A stretch of 64,000 bases of DNA from Neolewinella xylanilytica (lineage in GTDB: Bacteria > Bacteroidota > Bacteroidia > Chitinophagales > Saprospiraceae), in assembly GCF_002934605.1 (NCBI RefSeq), contig NZ_PTJC01000005.1, forward strand, positions 248,001 to 312,000, in the 5' to 3' direction. How positions within the stretch are numbered: the first letter of the stretch is position 1; every line of letters starts with the position of its first letter. The notes under the pieces were generated by a model. The model ran no database searches and was not told the origin of the DNA. It saw only the letters and a list, made by a program, of their open reading frames with translations. Position numbers and translations under genes: made by a program. This document shows positions 1-8,740 of this stretch, in pieces.

Positions 1-1061
1 GCAACCAGCGGGACGTTGTCAACGATGGCGGAAACTAGGCCGATGACGATGTTGATGAGGTAAACGCTACCGAAGCTTTCGTCCAGCACGGTGGCGAAAC
101 GGCTCAGCAGCCCGGTCGTCTGCAAACTGGCCACGGCCAGCAGGATGCCCAGGAAAAAAAGGATACTCGGCGTATCGATCCGTCGGATTACGTGGGCTAC
201 CGAGAGCGAATGCCGCTCGTCATCGGGCTTATGGCGGTGCAAAATTTCCGTTACTACCCAGAGCGTCCCGAGGCTGAGGAGCATGCCCATGAAGGGAGGG
301 AGGTGGGTGAGGTTCTTGAACACGGGCACGAAGAGGAGCGCCGCGATGCCAAGCCAGAGTATGAGCGATGACTCCCGGCGAGGCACCTCCACGCCGTGGC
401 CGTGGTCGGCCGTATCGGAGGGTGCCTCGATCGTACCCCGCTTCGTGAAGGAAACGATCGCCAAGGGCACCAGCAGACAAACCAGGCTGGGCAGCAGCAG
501 CGACAGCACGATGTTGACCGCCGTGACCTGTCCGCCGATCCAGAGCATAATGGTGGTCACGTCCCCGATGGGCGACCAGGCCCCGCCGGCATTTGCCGCC
601 ACGACCACGATGCCGCCGAAGAACCACAGATCCTCCCGGTCGCCGATGAGCTTGCGCAGCAGGGTGGCCATGACGATCGTGGTGGTCAGGTTGTCCAGTA
701 CGGAAGAGAGGAAAAAGGTGACGAAGCCGAGGATCCAGAGCAGCTTGACGCGGTTGTTCGTCCGGATGCGGGAGGTAATGATCTCGAAGCCGCCGTGGGT
801 ATCGATCAGCTCCACGATCGTCATGGCGGCCAGCAGGAAAAAGAGAATTTCGGCGATCTCGCCAACGTGCTCGAGGATGCTTTCCTCAATGAAGCCCTCT
901 TCCGGCCCACCGGGAAAGAACGTTTGCTGCCCGATTACGAGGACCGTCCAGCATACGACCCCCGTCAGGATCGCCGTGGCCGCCTTATCGATTTTGATGG
1001 TGTGCTCCAGAGCGATGCACGCATAGCCAAGGACGAAGGCGAGTAAGAGTAGGGTATACAT
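1..1061 (-). CDS. nhaD: NhaD-type Na+/H+ antiporter, C-terminus cut by window edge
   Basis: Reading the minus strand from the ATG at 1061 gives an open frame that runs off the left edge, about 353 residues of a protein usually 430-480 long. It is a polytopic inner-membrane protein of the ion transporter superfamily. Visible motifs are SSVLDNLTTTIVMATLLRK near residue 120 and NAGGAWSPIGDVTT near residue 155. The second half starts again with a loop and an IVDNVPLVA motif just at the edge. Paired Asn/Asp-rich re-entrant loops of this kind are typical of NhaD (Na+ or Li+ extrusion in exchange for H+). A histidine-rich loop (DHGHG) separates the two halves. An arsenite-permease-like (ArsB/CitM) member is the main alternative. 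Functional direction is inferred. Confidence 0.85.
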   Translation of the reverse strand, partial: MYTLLLLAFVLGYACIALEHTIKIDKAATAILTGVVCWTVLVIGQQTFFPGGPEEGFIEESILEHVGEIAEILFFLLAAMTIVELIDTHGGFEIITSRIRTNNRVKLLWILGFVTFFLSSVLDNLTTTIVMATLLRKLIGDREDLWFFGGIVVVAANAGGAWSPIGDVTTIMLWIGGQVTAVNIVLSLLLPSLVCLLVPLAIVSFTKRGTIEAPSDTADHGHGVEVPRRESSLILWLGIAALLFVPVFKNLTHLPPFMGMLLSLGTLWVVTEILHRHKPDDERHSLSVAHVIRRIDTPSILFFLGILLAVASLQTTGLLSRFATVLDESFGSVYLINIVIGLVSAIVDNVPLV

Positions 1062-1562
1062 CGATCGCTTTAGGTTAAGCCCACTCCGAACGGCCCGTAG
1101 GGTGGCGGTAGCAGCTTCGATCTGACAATAACCCGTCCGGGGAGCAGTTTCCTTTTTACCCGCAAAAAAAATTTGTTCGGCCATTCCCACCTCCCGGACC
1201 GACCGGCAAATGGCATGCGACTACGACTGCGTTCACTTTTGCGCCGGGGCGCGGGAGGGAAGCCGACGCACCAGGGGCGGGAACGGTGGCAAGCCTCAAT
1301 TCCTAGTGCATTCACCAGCCATCCCGGGCCTACCGCTACGAGTAGCAGTCAGTATGGGTGATTCGGCACCGGTCCATCGCTCCCATTTAGTCGGTCCGGG
1401 GGGAGAGAAGATATCCCGTCCTAACTGTTTCCGGGGCATCAACCCGCGCTCCGGCAGGGTGCGGATGCACGGAGATGACCTGCCTGCCGCGGTCGAAGTA
1501 AGTCGTCAATTTTCAAACCCCGCCCCCTAATGCCGGTTGTGAATGCAACCGAAGCGAAGCAC
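1062..1562. other. 501-bp intergenic region between divergent genes
   Basis: This gap separates the minus-strand nhaD-like gene from the plus-strand lipoprotein gene. Short open frames exist on both strands, but none has a convincing start, signal peptide or family motif. The stretch should contain both divergent promoters, though I could not place them with confidence. It holds one copy of the GCGCCGGGGCGC palindrome at 1237-1258. Confidence 0.5.
1237..1258. repeat. Dispersed GCGCCGGGGCGC palindrome, copy 1
   Basis: The word TTTTGCGCCGGGGCGCGGGA lies in intergenic DNA. The same core followed by a GGAGG-like tail recurs at 57835-57856. The same core also recurs in inverted orientation at 5586, 15523 and 59321. 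The core GCGCC-GGGGCGC is nearly self-complementary and could form a small hairpin. Confidence 0.6.
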
Positions 1563-2069
1563 ATGGGAAATTACGCCAGATTGGTGACCTTATTCATTGC
1601 CTTTTTCGCCGTCGCCTGCGCCAGCGAAGAGACCGGCTCGGCTACACCCATCGACGGCCCCGAAACCGTTTCGGTCGACCCGGACAAAACGGGCTTTGCC
1701 GAGCGGACTCCCGCAGATAGCACCGCGGAAAACGCCCTGGCGCTGGAGCCGGGTCTCTACGTCGCAGAAGGAAGCGATTGTCGCAACCCCGCCAACGCCG
1801 GCTATCGCGTGTGGACGGGGCGGGGGCTGGAAGGTTCCGCGACGGACGACTGCACCTTCGAGGTTGTTTCCGTGGACGGCGAAACCTACACCGGGCGCCA
1901 GTCTTGTGCCAACACCTCCGACGGAAACCCTTCCCCCGTGGAGATTACCATCGAAATACTGGAACCCAGTTCCTTCATACTGACGGAAGCCGACGAGACG
2001 GTGCACCTGACCCTGTGCCCGGAAGGGGTGGCGCCGGCATGGGTGGCGGAGAAACTGGTGGACGAGTAA
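1563..2069 (+). CDS. Putative lipoprotein, 168 aa
   Basis: The ATG at 1563 is preferred over an in-frame start 33 bases upstream because it puts a hydrophobic signal peptide (LVTLFIAFFAVAC) at the N-terminus. That segment ends in a lipobox Cys at about residue 19. The mature part is acidic. It contains four more cysteines (in GSDCRNP, DDCTFEV, RQSCANT and LTLCPEG), probably two disulfides, in a small beta-rich domain. No family was recognised. It is probably lipidated and exported to the cell envelope. It is followed by the convergent TlpA-like locus 42 bases after its stop. Confidence 0.7.
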   Translation: MGNYARLVTLFIAFFAVACASEETGSATPIDGPETVSVDPDKTGFAERTPADSTAENALALEPGLYVAEGSDCRNPANAGYRVWTGRGLEGSATDDCTFEVVSVDGETYTGRQSCANTSDGNPSPVEITIEILEPSSFILTEADETVHLTLCPEGVAPAWVAEKLVDE

Positions 2070-2111
2070 AGACCGTAATGTCAGGTTACCGGTGCGGTAA
2101 CGCCCGGCTTG

Positions 2112-3437
2112 TCATTTCGCGATGCGCTGGATCACCTCATCCAGTCGGCTGGTGCTTAGCAGCAGTTCCCCCTGCCGGGAAAACAGCATCAGGGTAGGAT
2201 AGCCACTTACACCAAGGTACTGAGCTTGTGCCTCCGTCACGCGGTAGGAGGGCCACGACATGCCGTGGGCCGCGCGCAATTCGGCGATCTTGCTCTGCGT
2301 ATCACCCCGGTTCATACCGATTAGCTGAACGCGGTCGGCGTTGCGGGCATAAAACTCTCGCAACTCGGGAATAGCCTCCACGCACGGTCGGCACCAGCTG
2401 CCCCAGAAGTCAAGGAGAAGGAATGCTTTATTCGGCACGAACTGGCGAAAATCCGCACTGTCACTCAGCAGCATCGGCTGGTCGAGTTCCGAAAGCAAGC
2501 CGCCCGTCCGGAGGCCGTCCTGGCCATAGGTGGTGTCGACCGGCAGCAGCGTGATGCTGCCCCCGCAGTCGTCGAGGGCGGTGACCCGAAAGGCCTGTCC
2601 GGCGGCCCCGATCATCCTGCCCGGTGCGTAATTGAAGCCATCTTCGGATAGCTCCTGGCTAAGTGGGCCACCAGCGACGCCGAACAGGATCCGTTCATTC
2701 GGATCGGTAAATTTACCGCTGTTGTCGCCGTCAAACAGGCCGATTCGAAAGTCGTTGTTTCCGTGCGTAAAGCTGGCGTAGCGGAAAGTTCTACGCTTTT
2801 ACCGCAGCCAAAAATCGGCATCTACCCGTTCATTTTTCGCGGTCAGCGATCCGGTTCCGGAGTATTTTTCTACGTCCGCTTTCTTCAGCTCGTCGTTGTA
2901 AGCCGGCGGCTCGAACTGGCTCCTGAACGTACAATCCGGATCGCCCTGTCGTGCAACTTGCGTGATCCAGGCGCTATCGTTCGGCAGGTAATCGAAGGCG
3001 GGAGCGGCGGTAAAGTCGAAAGCATCGGTTGTGTCTATGTAGAGGGTAGGCCGGGGCAACTGATACGGGTAAAGCAAGTACCAGGCCACGGAGGTGTGCC
3101 GGCTCGTCGGCCTACCCGTAAAATAAACGTCGGCTATGGCCGCGCTATCGGGATCCATACGGGGCGGCAGGGTCAAGGTATACGAGGTATCCCTAAAGTA
3201 GAATTTGCCATCCTTCAGTCGGACCGGCACCAGGAAAGAAAAGCCATGCTGTCGAGCGCCCTCGGGCAGTTCGTAACCGTCGGTGAATGCTACGGTAAAG
3301 GGGCGGTCACCGTGCGGGGCGGACTGGCCGAAACACCAGGCGCCGTAGCAGAGCGGTAAAAGGAACAACAGGGAGTGGCGGAAGGGCACGAAGGACGGTG
3401 TTTCCCCTAATATACCGGTATCAAGAAAAAATTTCAC
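2112..3437 (-). pseudogene. TlpA/ResA-like thiol-disulfide oxidoreductase split by an in-frame stop
   Basis: One reading frame spans the region but contains a TAA at 2799-2801. The upstream part (212 codons) has a signal peptide (HSLLFLLPLCYGAWCFGQS) and a beta-rich N-terminal domain. The downstream part stays in the same frame without any start problem, carrying an EF-hand-like FDGDNSGKF segment and then a thioredoxin fold with the redox motif WGSWCRPC and a cis-Pro loop (SGYPTLML). The joint reads FWLR-stop-KRRTFRYASF. The frame at 3437 opens with GTG; another GTG at 3389 gives a better-placed signal peptide. If intact, it would be an exported thiol-disulfide exchange protein of about 440 residues. 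As read it is a recent pseudogene, or needs readthrough, or contains a sequencing error. Confidence 0.8.
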
Positions 3438-3618
3438 AACTTCCGAGCATCCAATTGGTTATATCCTCTCGGATATGGGAAACCGATCTGCAATCCTCCC
3501 GGAGTGCCAGCTATACGGTCAGCTTTCTGTTTTTGGACTGGGTTAGTAATATGTGCAGTTTATTATTACTCCAACACTAGTACTACTGAATTGCACACCA
3601 TCTCTCAACCATTCCTTT

Positions 3619-4053
3619 ATGGCAGACACCTTTAATAAAAAAGAAAGAAACAAGAAGCGGCAGAAGAAGAAGCGGGACAAGCAATATAAGCGGGAACAAA
3701 AGAAACTCAGTTCGACCAAGCCCCCCGAATTCATGTACGTCGGAGAGGACGGCAACCTTACCACCCAGGCCCCTGACCCCAGCCTGAAGAAGAAGATCAG
3801 CATCGAGGACATCGACGTCAGCACGCCGAAGTCCGAGAAGTCGGGCGAATCCAAGTTCGTAAAGACGGGTTTCGTCAAGTTCCTTAACCTCGAGAAGGGC
3901 TACGGCTTCATCATCGACGACGAGAGCAACGAGAGCTACTTCGTGCACGTCGATAGCCTGGAAGGCCCCATCCGGGACGGCGACAAGGTCGTTTTCGAGG
4001 CCGGGCGTGGCCCCAAAGGCCCGATCGCGGTCGGCGTCAAACTGCAATCATAG
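3619..4053 (+). CDS. Cold-shock-domain protein with basic N-terminal extension, 144 aa
   Basis: The ATG at 3619 starts a lysine/arginine-rich extension of about 30 residues (KKERNKKRQKKKRDKQYKR). An acidic-Ser linker follows, then a C-terminal cold-shock domain at about residues 80-144. The RNA-binding motifs are visible: RNP1-like KGYGFIID and RNP2-like SYFVHVDSL. An upstream ATG at 3553 is in frame, but its translation looks like leader sequence. The domain organisation (basic tail plus CSD) is common in Bacteroidota and suggests RNA or ribosome association. It converges on a second CSD gene, and both share the terminator at 4068-4116. Confidence 0.85.
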   Translation: MADTFNKKERNKKRQKKKRDKQYKREQKKLSSTKPPEFMYVGEDGNLTTQAPDPSLKKKISIEDIDVSTPKSEKSGESKFVKTGFVKFLNLEKGYGFIIDDESNESYFVHVDSLEGPIRDGDKVVFEAGRGPKGPIAVGVKLQS

Positions 4054-4067
4054 CTTAGCGGAACCCA

Positions 4068-4116
4068 CCAAAAGAAACGGCCCGTCAACGTATAGTTGAC
4101 GGGCCGTTTCTTTTGG
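4068..4116. terminator. Bidirectional intrinsic terminator between two CSD genes
   Basis: A perfect 22-bp inverted repeat with a 5-base loop (GTATA) lies between the convergent stop codons. The stem is GC-rich near the loop (CGGCCCGTCAAC) and ends in AAAAG/CTTTT, which supplies a T-run on either strand. It is therefore a textbook two-way terminator. Confidence 0.9.
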
Positions 4117-4129
4117 GATGGTAGGATCG

Positions 4130-4327
4130 CTACTCCGCGTGGGAGACGTTGACCGCGTTCAGGCCCTTTTTACCTTCCTCGACTTCGTAGGTGACTTTGT
4201 CGCCTTCGTTGAGGGTGGCGCCGTTCAGATCGTTGGCGTGGACGAATACGTCCTTGCCGCCGTCGTCGGGGGCGATGAATCCAAATCCTTTGGTTTGGTT
4301 GAAAAATTTGACTGTTCCGTTGCTCAT
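4130..4327 (-). CDS. cspA: CspA-family cold shock protein, 65 aa
   Basis: This is a complete single-domain cold shock protein of the usual length. RNP1 ([11 protein letters not shown]) and RNP2 ([10 protein letters not shown]) are both intact, and the opening [18 protein letters not shown] is classical. It is predicted to bind single-stranded RNA/DNA and act as an RNA chaperone or transcription antiterminator in the cytoplasm. The start ATG is at 4327. About 80-100 bases of AT-richer sequence upstream could be a long 5' leader, as in other csp genes, though I could not identify a specific thermosensor structure. Confidence 0.95.
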   Translation of the reverse strand: MSNGTVKFFNQTKGFGFIAPDDGGKDVFVHANDLNGATLNEGDKVTYEVEEGKKGLNAVNVSHAE

Positions 4328-4628
4328 TGTAGAGTTTGTATCTGTCGTTTAGCGGCGAGATAATAGCTTACTAACTCTACCAAGCCGCAAGGTACGATGT
4401 ATTTTACTGGGATGGGTTTTTATTTTTATTCGCCGGAGGAAATAGAGATTCGAGGCGCATCCTCGCAGGTGTCAGTACGCTTCGGGGTTTCCCCGGTACC
4501 TATCGGACCCCGGAGCGTCGCCGGACGCTAGCCGGTGACGCTCCGAGTAGCAAATAGTCGCCTAACTGCGTTTTCCTGCCTTCCGCTGGGGTGCTCCTAC
4601 CGCTTGGGGCGGCGGGCCATGGACCGGG
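4328..4628. other. 301-bp intergenic region upstream of cspA and downstream of a lipoprotein gene
   Basis: The part next to cspA (4328-4440) is AT-rich for this genome and probably contains the cspA promoter and leader on the minus strand. The distal part holds an inverted repeat at 4511-4545. No coding potential is convincing. Confidence 0.45.
4511..4545. terminator. Inverted repeat, possible terminator of the 4629-5399 gene
   Basis: CGGAGCGTC pairs with GACGCTCCG, and an inner CCGG pairs with CCGG around a 7-base loop, with one mismatch in the stem. It lies 84 bases past the stop of the minus-strand lipoprotein gene. There is no T-run, so it may be a transcript-stabilising hairpin or a decayed repeat and not a true terminator. 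Confidence 0.4.
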
Positions 4629-5399
4629 CTACAGTCCTTTCACGGTGAAGCCGACGAATTCCCAGTCATCCCGATCGGTTCCGTTGCAGGTTGTAGAGGT
4701 AATCAGGGTAACCGAGTTTTCACCCGCCTGGGAATGACCCGTAAATCGGTATTGCTGATAGCTACCGTCTTCCGGCGAGGGGTCAATCGAACCGGTAGCG
4801 CCATTTAAGTTGATGGTGTTCGCGTTGCAGGAAAATTGAATACCCTTAGCCATGAAAGCGATTTCGAGGGGCTGGGCGGAAGCAGTGAAAAAGGCAAATT
4901 CAATGCCCCATTCCGAGTCCGTTCCCTTTTGAAACTGACTGTTTGCGGATCCTTGGTAGGAGCCGTCGCCAAGGTGGAACAATTCGTAGGCATCTCCCCA
5001 GGGGGTAGTAACCTCCAAACAGGATTGGCAACTCGCCAGGGCGGGGCCACCGGAACGGTAAGTAGTACCGGTCGTCAGCGGGGTGGCATAAATCAGGGGT
5101 TGGACTTCGTACCCGGACTTGTAAAGCGTCATGGCAATTTCTCCGCTCCGGGGAAAGAGGTCTTCTTCCAGGATCAGGTGGTACTTGCCATTGCCATCCG
5201 TTTCGGTCTGGTAATTACTATTGGACGTCCAGAGTGAAAGGACCACGCCTTCCACCGGCTGTCCACCGAGATCGGTTACGCGATCGGAAAACATGACCTG
5301 GGTAGGACCGGGCTCGATAAGCTCGTCGGGTTCCGGCTTCGTACAGCCGGAAGCCAGCAGGAAGATGGTTAGGGCGGGGAAAAATGGTAGGTAGCGCAA
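4629..5399 (-). CDS. Lipoprotein with carboxypeptidase-regulatory-like domain
   Basis: There is no ATG in frame near the N-terminus. The TTG at 5399 gives a compact signal peptide (LRYLPFFPALTIFLLASGC) with a good LASGC lipobox, so I chose it; the frame stays open to 5465. Residues about 30-100 of the mature protein resemble a CarboxypepD_reg-like beta-sandwich (VTDLGGQPVEGVVLSLW, then TDGNGKYHLIL), a fold common in Bacteroidota surface proteins. The C-terminal part is beta-rich and of unknown function, with cysteines (SCQSC, FSCN, TTCNGT). It probably sits in the outer membrane. The substrate is unknown. Confidence 0.75.
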   Translation of the reverse strand: MRYLPFFPALTIFLLASGCTKPEPDELIEPGPTQVMFSDRVTDLGGQPVEGVVLSLWTSNSNYQTETDGNGKYHLILEEDLFPRSGEIAMTLYKSGYEVQPLIYATPLTTGTTYRSGGPALASCQSCLEVTTPWGDAYELFHLGDGSYQGSANSQFQKGTDSEWGIEFAFFTASAQPLEIAFMAKGIQFSCNANTINLNGATGSIDPSPEDGSYQQYRFTGHSQAGENSVTLITSTTCNGTDRDDWEFVGFTVKGL

Positions 5400-5746
5400 G
5401 GGAAGAAAAGATGTTGCCAGCAGGCTGGTATGATGAGGAGAGCGGGCTGCCAAAAGGACGGGCAAACCGAAGCAGGCGGGCGGCGATTACCCAGGGTATT
5501 CACCGTTTGTCATTCATCCGAATTCTTCGGGGAGGTTACCGTGGTGCAGGGAGGATATTTAGGGGCTACCAAGACAGCCGCTTGCACGGGCATTGCACCC
5601 GCGCCCCGGCGCCCAAACCACGGGCCGGCCATAAACCCGTTTCTTTGTCCGGAAACTTCGGAAGCAAGGCCGGGGCGCCGGCAAACGCTTACCTTTCCCG
5701 ACCGCGAATGCACTCATTCATTCCTTCACCCATTCACTGCCTTCCC
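5400..5746. other. 347-bp divergent intergenic region
   Basis: It lies between the minus-strand lipoprotein gene and the plus-strand DUF58 gene, so it should hold both promoters. An open frame extends upstream of the DUF58 start through the whole gap, but its translation lacks homology-like features. It contains a palindromic dispersed repeat at 5586-5614. Just before the DUF58 gene there is a short ATTCA-rich periodic tract at about 5710-5736, similar in style to those at 10382 and 27220. Confidence 0.45.
5586..5614. repeat. Dispersed palindrome, long form, copy 2
   Basis: A 29-base stretch around CCCGCGCCCCGGCGCCC is repeated on the opposite strand at 22245-22273 with a single base difference. 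Both copies lie just upstream of genes. The shared length beyond the palindrome shows common origin and not chance GC content. Confidence 0.75.
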
Positions 5747-6613
5747 ATGGAAACCACCGAACTGCTGAAGCGGGTCCGCCGCATCGAGATCAAGACGAAA
5801 GGCCTGAGCAAACAGCTCTTCTCCGGGGAGTACCAGACAGCGTTTAAGGGGCGGGGGATGTCTTTTTCGGAGGTACGCAACTACCAGTACGGTGACGACG
5901 TGCGCAACATCGACTGGAACGTGACCGCCCGCTCCGGCGAACCCTACGTGAAAGTCTTCGAGGAGGAGCGGGAAATGACCGTGATGCTACTGGTGGATAT
6001 CTCCAAGTCTAGCTTCTTCGGCACGGTCAAGCAACCAAAAAACGAGCTGATCACCGAGATCTGCGCCGTACTGGCCTTCAGTGCCGCCCAGAACAACGAC
6101 AAGGTGGGGCTGCTGCTTTTCAGCGACCGCGTCGAGAAGTTTCTACCGCCGAAGAAGGGCAGGGGACACATCCTGCGCATCATCCGTGAGCTATTGGATA
6201 CCCGCCCGCAGGGCAGTGGCACCGACATCGGCATGGCGCTCGACTACTTCACGAACATGGTCAAGAAGCGGAGCATCTGCTTTCTCGTTTCCGACTACCT
6301 GGCCACCGGCTACGAGCGCTCCCTGCGCCTAGCCGCCCGCCGCCACGACCTCGTGGGCCTCCACCTCTACGACCCCCGCGAACGGGAACTGCCGCAGGTG
6401 GGCCTGTTGCGCGCCCGCGACGCCGAAAGCGGCGAAGTGCACTGGATCGATACCGACAGCAAGCGTGTCCGCGACCGCTACGCCCACTGGTACAACGAAA
6501 ATATGGACTACTTCAACGACTCCTTCCGGAAAAGCGGGGCGGATACGCTGAGCGTGGAGACGACGGAGGATTACGTCAAGGGCTTACTGCGGTTCTTCAA
6601 GGGGCGGGGGTAG
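5747..6613 (+). CDS. DUF58 domain protein, 288 aa
   Basis: The ATG at 5747 opens the typical DUF58 N-terminus (TTELLKRVRRIEIKTKGL, then FSGEYQTAFKGRGMSF). It is followed by the family hallmark VRNYQYGDDVRNIDWNVTAR at about residues 50-70. A von Willebrand factor A-like fold follows, with the metal-site motif LLVDISKSSFF (DxSxS-like). The family usually sits in MoxR-DUF58-VWA-BatD operons for envelope stress or metal-cofactor maturation. Here no moxR or bat gene is adjacent within the window. The longer open frame starting at 5384 includes repeat DNA and was rejected. Confidence 0.9.
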   Translation: METTELLKRVRRIEIKTKGLSKQLFSGEYQTAFKGRGMSFSEVRNYQYGDDVRNIDWNVTARSGEPYVKVFEEEREMTVMLLVDISKSSFFGTVKQPKNELITEICAVLAFSAAQNNDKVGLLLFSDRVEKFLPPKKGRGHILRIIRELLDTRPQGSGTDIGMALDYFTNMVKKRSICFLVSDYLATGYERSLRLAARRHDLVGLHLYDPRERELPQVGLLRARDAESGEVHWIDTDSKRVRDRYAHWYNENMDYFNDSFRKSGADTLSVETTEDYVKGLLRFFKGRG

Positions 6614-6706
6614 GGCTTTCGGTAGCGGTGCCCGACCTGAAAATTTCGAAAAAGCGTAACGGGATTGGCGGTAGGCACATAAAGGGGCGTCATCAAACCG
6701 TGCCCC

Positions 6707-7195
6707 ATGGCTCCGCTGCGTTGCTACCTACTTCCTTTATTGCTGTCGCTCTGGATACCCGTTGGAGCCCAGGACATGGGGCACAGCGTAGTGTCCTCCG
6801 CCGGAGATTATTTCTCGGTGGCCCACGCCGGTAATCTCCACTTTACACTGGGAGAAATCGCCGTTTCCCGCACGGAGAACGGGGCCATTCTCGAGCAAGG
6901 TTTTCATCGGATCCTCACGAATGAGCGGACGACCTCCACCTGGTCGGCTCCCCGGCTCGCGATTACCCTTTCCGCCTTTCCCAATCCAACCGCCGATGTG
7001 GTTAACCTGACCGGCGATTGGCAGCGAGACGACCTGGTAGAGATCCGGGACGTCTTCGGGCGCTTGCTCGGGCGACAGGAACTATCCCCGGGCCGCGCGA
7101 CGGTGGCTCTTTCGTCCTATCCCTCGGGAACCTACTTCCTCACGCTAACCCGGAGCGGTCTGCCCGTCGCCGGTGCGCGGGTGGTCCGCCGGTAA
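6707..7195 (+). CDS. Secreted protein with type IX secretion C-terminal sorting domain, 162 aa
   Basis: The signal peptide (CYLLPLLLSLWIPVGAQ) is followed by a short mature region and a C-terminal domain at about residues 85-162. That domain has the T9SS type A pattern: a PNPT turn (LSAFPNPTADVVNL), a V-x-I-x-D-x-x-G-R strand (VEIRDVFGRLLG), and the closing YPSGTYFLTL...ARVVRR. Such domains direct export through PorV/PorU to the cell surface. The passenger is only about 60 residues, so it may be a small adhesin or surface subunit. It lies 42 bases upstream of the S74 gene and is probably cotranscribed with it. Confidence 0.85.
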   Translation: MAPLRCYLLPLLLSLWIPVGAQDMGHSVVSSAGDYFSVAHAGNLHFTLGEIAVSRTENGAILEQGFHRILTNERTTSTWSAPRLAITLSAFPNPTADVVNLTGDWQRDDLVEIRDVFGRLLGRQELSPGRATVALSSYPSGTYFLTLTRSGLPVAGARVVRR

Positions 7196-7237
7196 CCGGA
7201 ATCGATTGTCCATCACCACCATCAAATCACTACCGCT

Positions 7238-8644
7238 ATGCAATTCCTTTATACGCTACTCCTGACGGTCGTCTTTAGCGCGGGACTCTTCGCCCAGGCG
7301 CCGGCGGCCTTTAAGTTTCAGGCCGTTGCCCGCGACGACGGCAATAATCCCCTGGTCAGCCAGAACATAGGGGTTCGCGTCAGCCTGCTCCGCGGCAGCG
7401 ACTCCGGGTCCCTGGAATACAGCGAACGCCACGAGCTGGTGACGACCGCTCTGGGGGTATTCGATCTTCAGGTCGGGGGCGGGGACGTGCTGAGCGGCGA
7501 TATGTCCGGTATCGACTGGGGCGGCGACAGCTACTACCTCAAAGTGGATATCGATCCGGGTGGAGGAACGAACTACGTCAATATGGGAGCCACCCAGCTC
7601 CTCTCGGTGCCCTACGCGCTCTACGCCGCCAATGCGGAGGGCGGCAGCGACGACCAGCAGCTGACCCTGTCCGGCACCGACCTGAGCATCGAGGATGGCA
7701 ACAGCGTGGACCTCAGTACCCTGCAGGACGGGGTCGACGACGCGGACGCGGATCCCACCAACGAAATCCAGCAGCTATCCCTGAACGGCAACACCCTCAG
7801 CCTGACCGACGGCGGGGACGTTGATCTTTCTCCCTACCTGAACACCGCGTTGTGGACTGAAGGCAGCAACAACGAGATCTCCTACGCCGGGGGTGGGGTA
7901 GGGATTCGCGTCTCCGATCCGGAAGATGGTATGGGACTGCACCTGGGGGACGATGTCTTTCTTCAATCCAACCTTGGTGCCTTCATCATAGGCTACCCCG
8001 ACAATGGCAACCGCTGGCGGCTGGCGACGCAGAAGTCGGGCGAGGATTTATTATTCCGCAGCAAGCCCGAAGGGCAAAACAGCTACAACAGCCGCTTCAA
8101 TTTCACCCAGGACGGAAAGTTGGTCGTAAACGGCACCTCCGCGACCGGGCGGCTAACCATCTTTCAGGAGGGGCAATCACTGGGTACGGGCCTGGTATTC
8201 GATGACGGTACGGCCAACGAGGTATGGCACGTCACCCACGGCTTCGGGCTGCGCTTTCACTACGGCAACAGCCTGCGGGCTACGATCAGCGCCAACAACG
8301 GTGCCTACATTCAGGGCTCGGACCGCAAGCTGAAGCGCGACATTGCCGACCTCGGAGCGGTTACCGACCGGCTGATGCGACTGCGCCCCACCACCTACCT
8401 CTACAAAAACGTGGAGAACGCGACGTCGACCATCGGATTCGTTGCCCAGGAAGTGCAGCCGGTATTCCCGGAACTCGTTCACTACATGGAGGCGGACGAC
8501 ACCTACGGACTGAACTACGCCGGCTTCGGCGTCATCGCGGTTAAGGCCATTCAGGAGCAACAGGAAACGATCGACGCCCAGACGAAGCAGATCGAAGACC
8601 TGGAGGCGCGGCTGGCGCGGCTGGAAGCGATGCTCGGTAAGTAG
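7238..8644 (+). CDS. Secreted tail-fibre-like protein with C-terminal endosialidase chaperone (S74), 468 aa
   Basis: A signal peptide (LYTLLLTVVFSAGLFAQ) is followed by a beta-rich N-terminal domain. A series of LSLxDGxxVDLS motifs (LSIEDGNSVDLS, LSLTDGGDVDLS) follows at about residues 145-200; this pattern is common in Bacteroidota surface fibres. The C-terminus (about 360-450) is an intramolecular chaperone: SDRKLKRDIADL, LRPTTYLYK and STIGFVAQEVQPVFPELV. The Ser at the SDRK motif is the expected autocleavage residue. A final coiled coil (QEQQETIDAQTKQIEDLEAR) likely trimerises it. It probably forms a trimeric surface fibre. No phage genes surround it. Confidence 0.85.
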   Translation: MQFLYTLLLTVVFSAGLFAQAPAAFKFQAVARDDGNNPLVSQNIGVRVSLLRGSDSGSLEYSERHELVTTALGVFDLQVGGGDVLSGDMSGIDWGGDSYYLKVDIDPGGGTNYVNMGATQLLSVPYALYAANAEGGSDDQQLTLSGTDLSIEDGNSVDLSTLQDGVDDADADPTNEIQQLSLNGNTLSLTDGGDVDLSPYLNTALWTEGSNNEISYAGGGVGIRVSDPEDGMGLHLGDDVFLQSNLGAFIIGYPDNGNRWRLATQKSGEDLLFRSKPEGQNSYNSRFNFTQDGKLVVNGTSATGRLTIFQEGQSLGTGLVFDDGTANEVWHVTHGFGLRFHYGNSLRATISANNGAYIQGSDRKLKRDIADLGAVTDRLMRLRPTTYLYKNVENATSTIGFVAQEVQPVFPELVHYMEADDTYGLNYAGFGVIAVKAIQEQQETIDAQTKQIEDLEARLARLEAMLGK

Positions 8645-8740
8645 ATGGGTTCACCATGAACCCTGCTGTGCCTCGTCAGCCGAATGCCCAAAGCGCGCAG
8701 CGTGTGGGGTTCGTCTGCCGAGTCGCCGTAACTTCCCGCC

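Noticed and set aside
91..1046. Plus-strand open frames over the left end
   Set aside because: They are shadows of the minus-strand NhaD gene, which has clear membrane helices and family motifs.
7238..8644. Prophage tail-fibre locus suggested by the endosialidase chaperone
   Set aside because: No phage structural, integrase or lysis genes nearby, and the protein has a secretion signal; S74 domains are common on Bacteroidota surface proteins.
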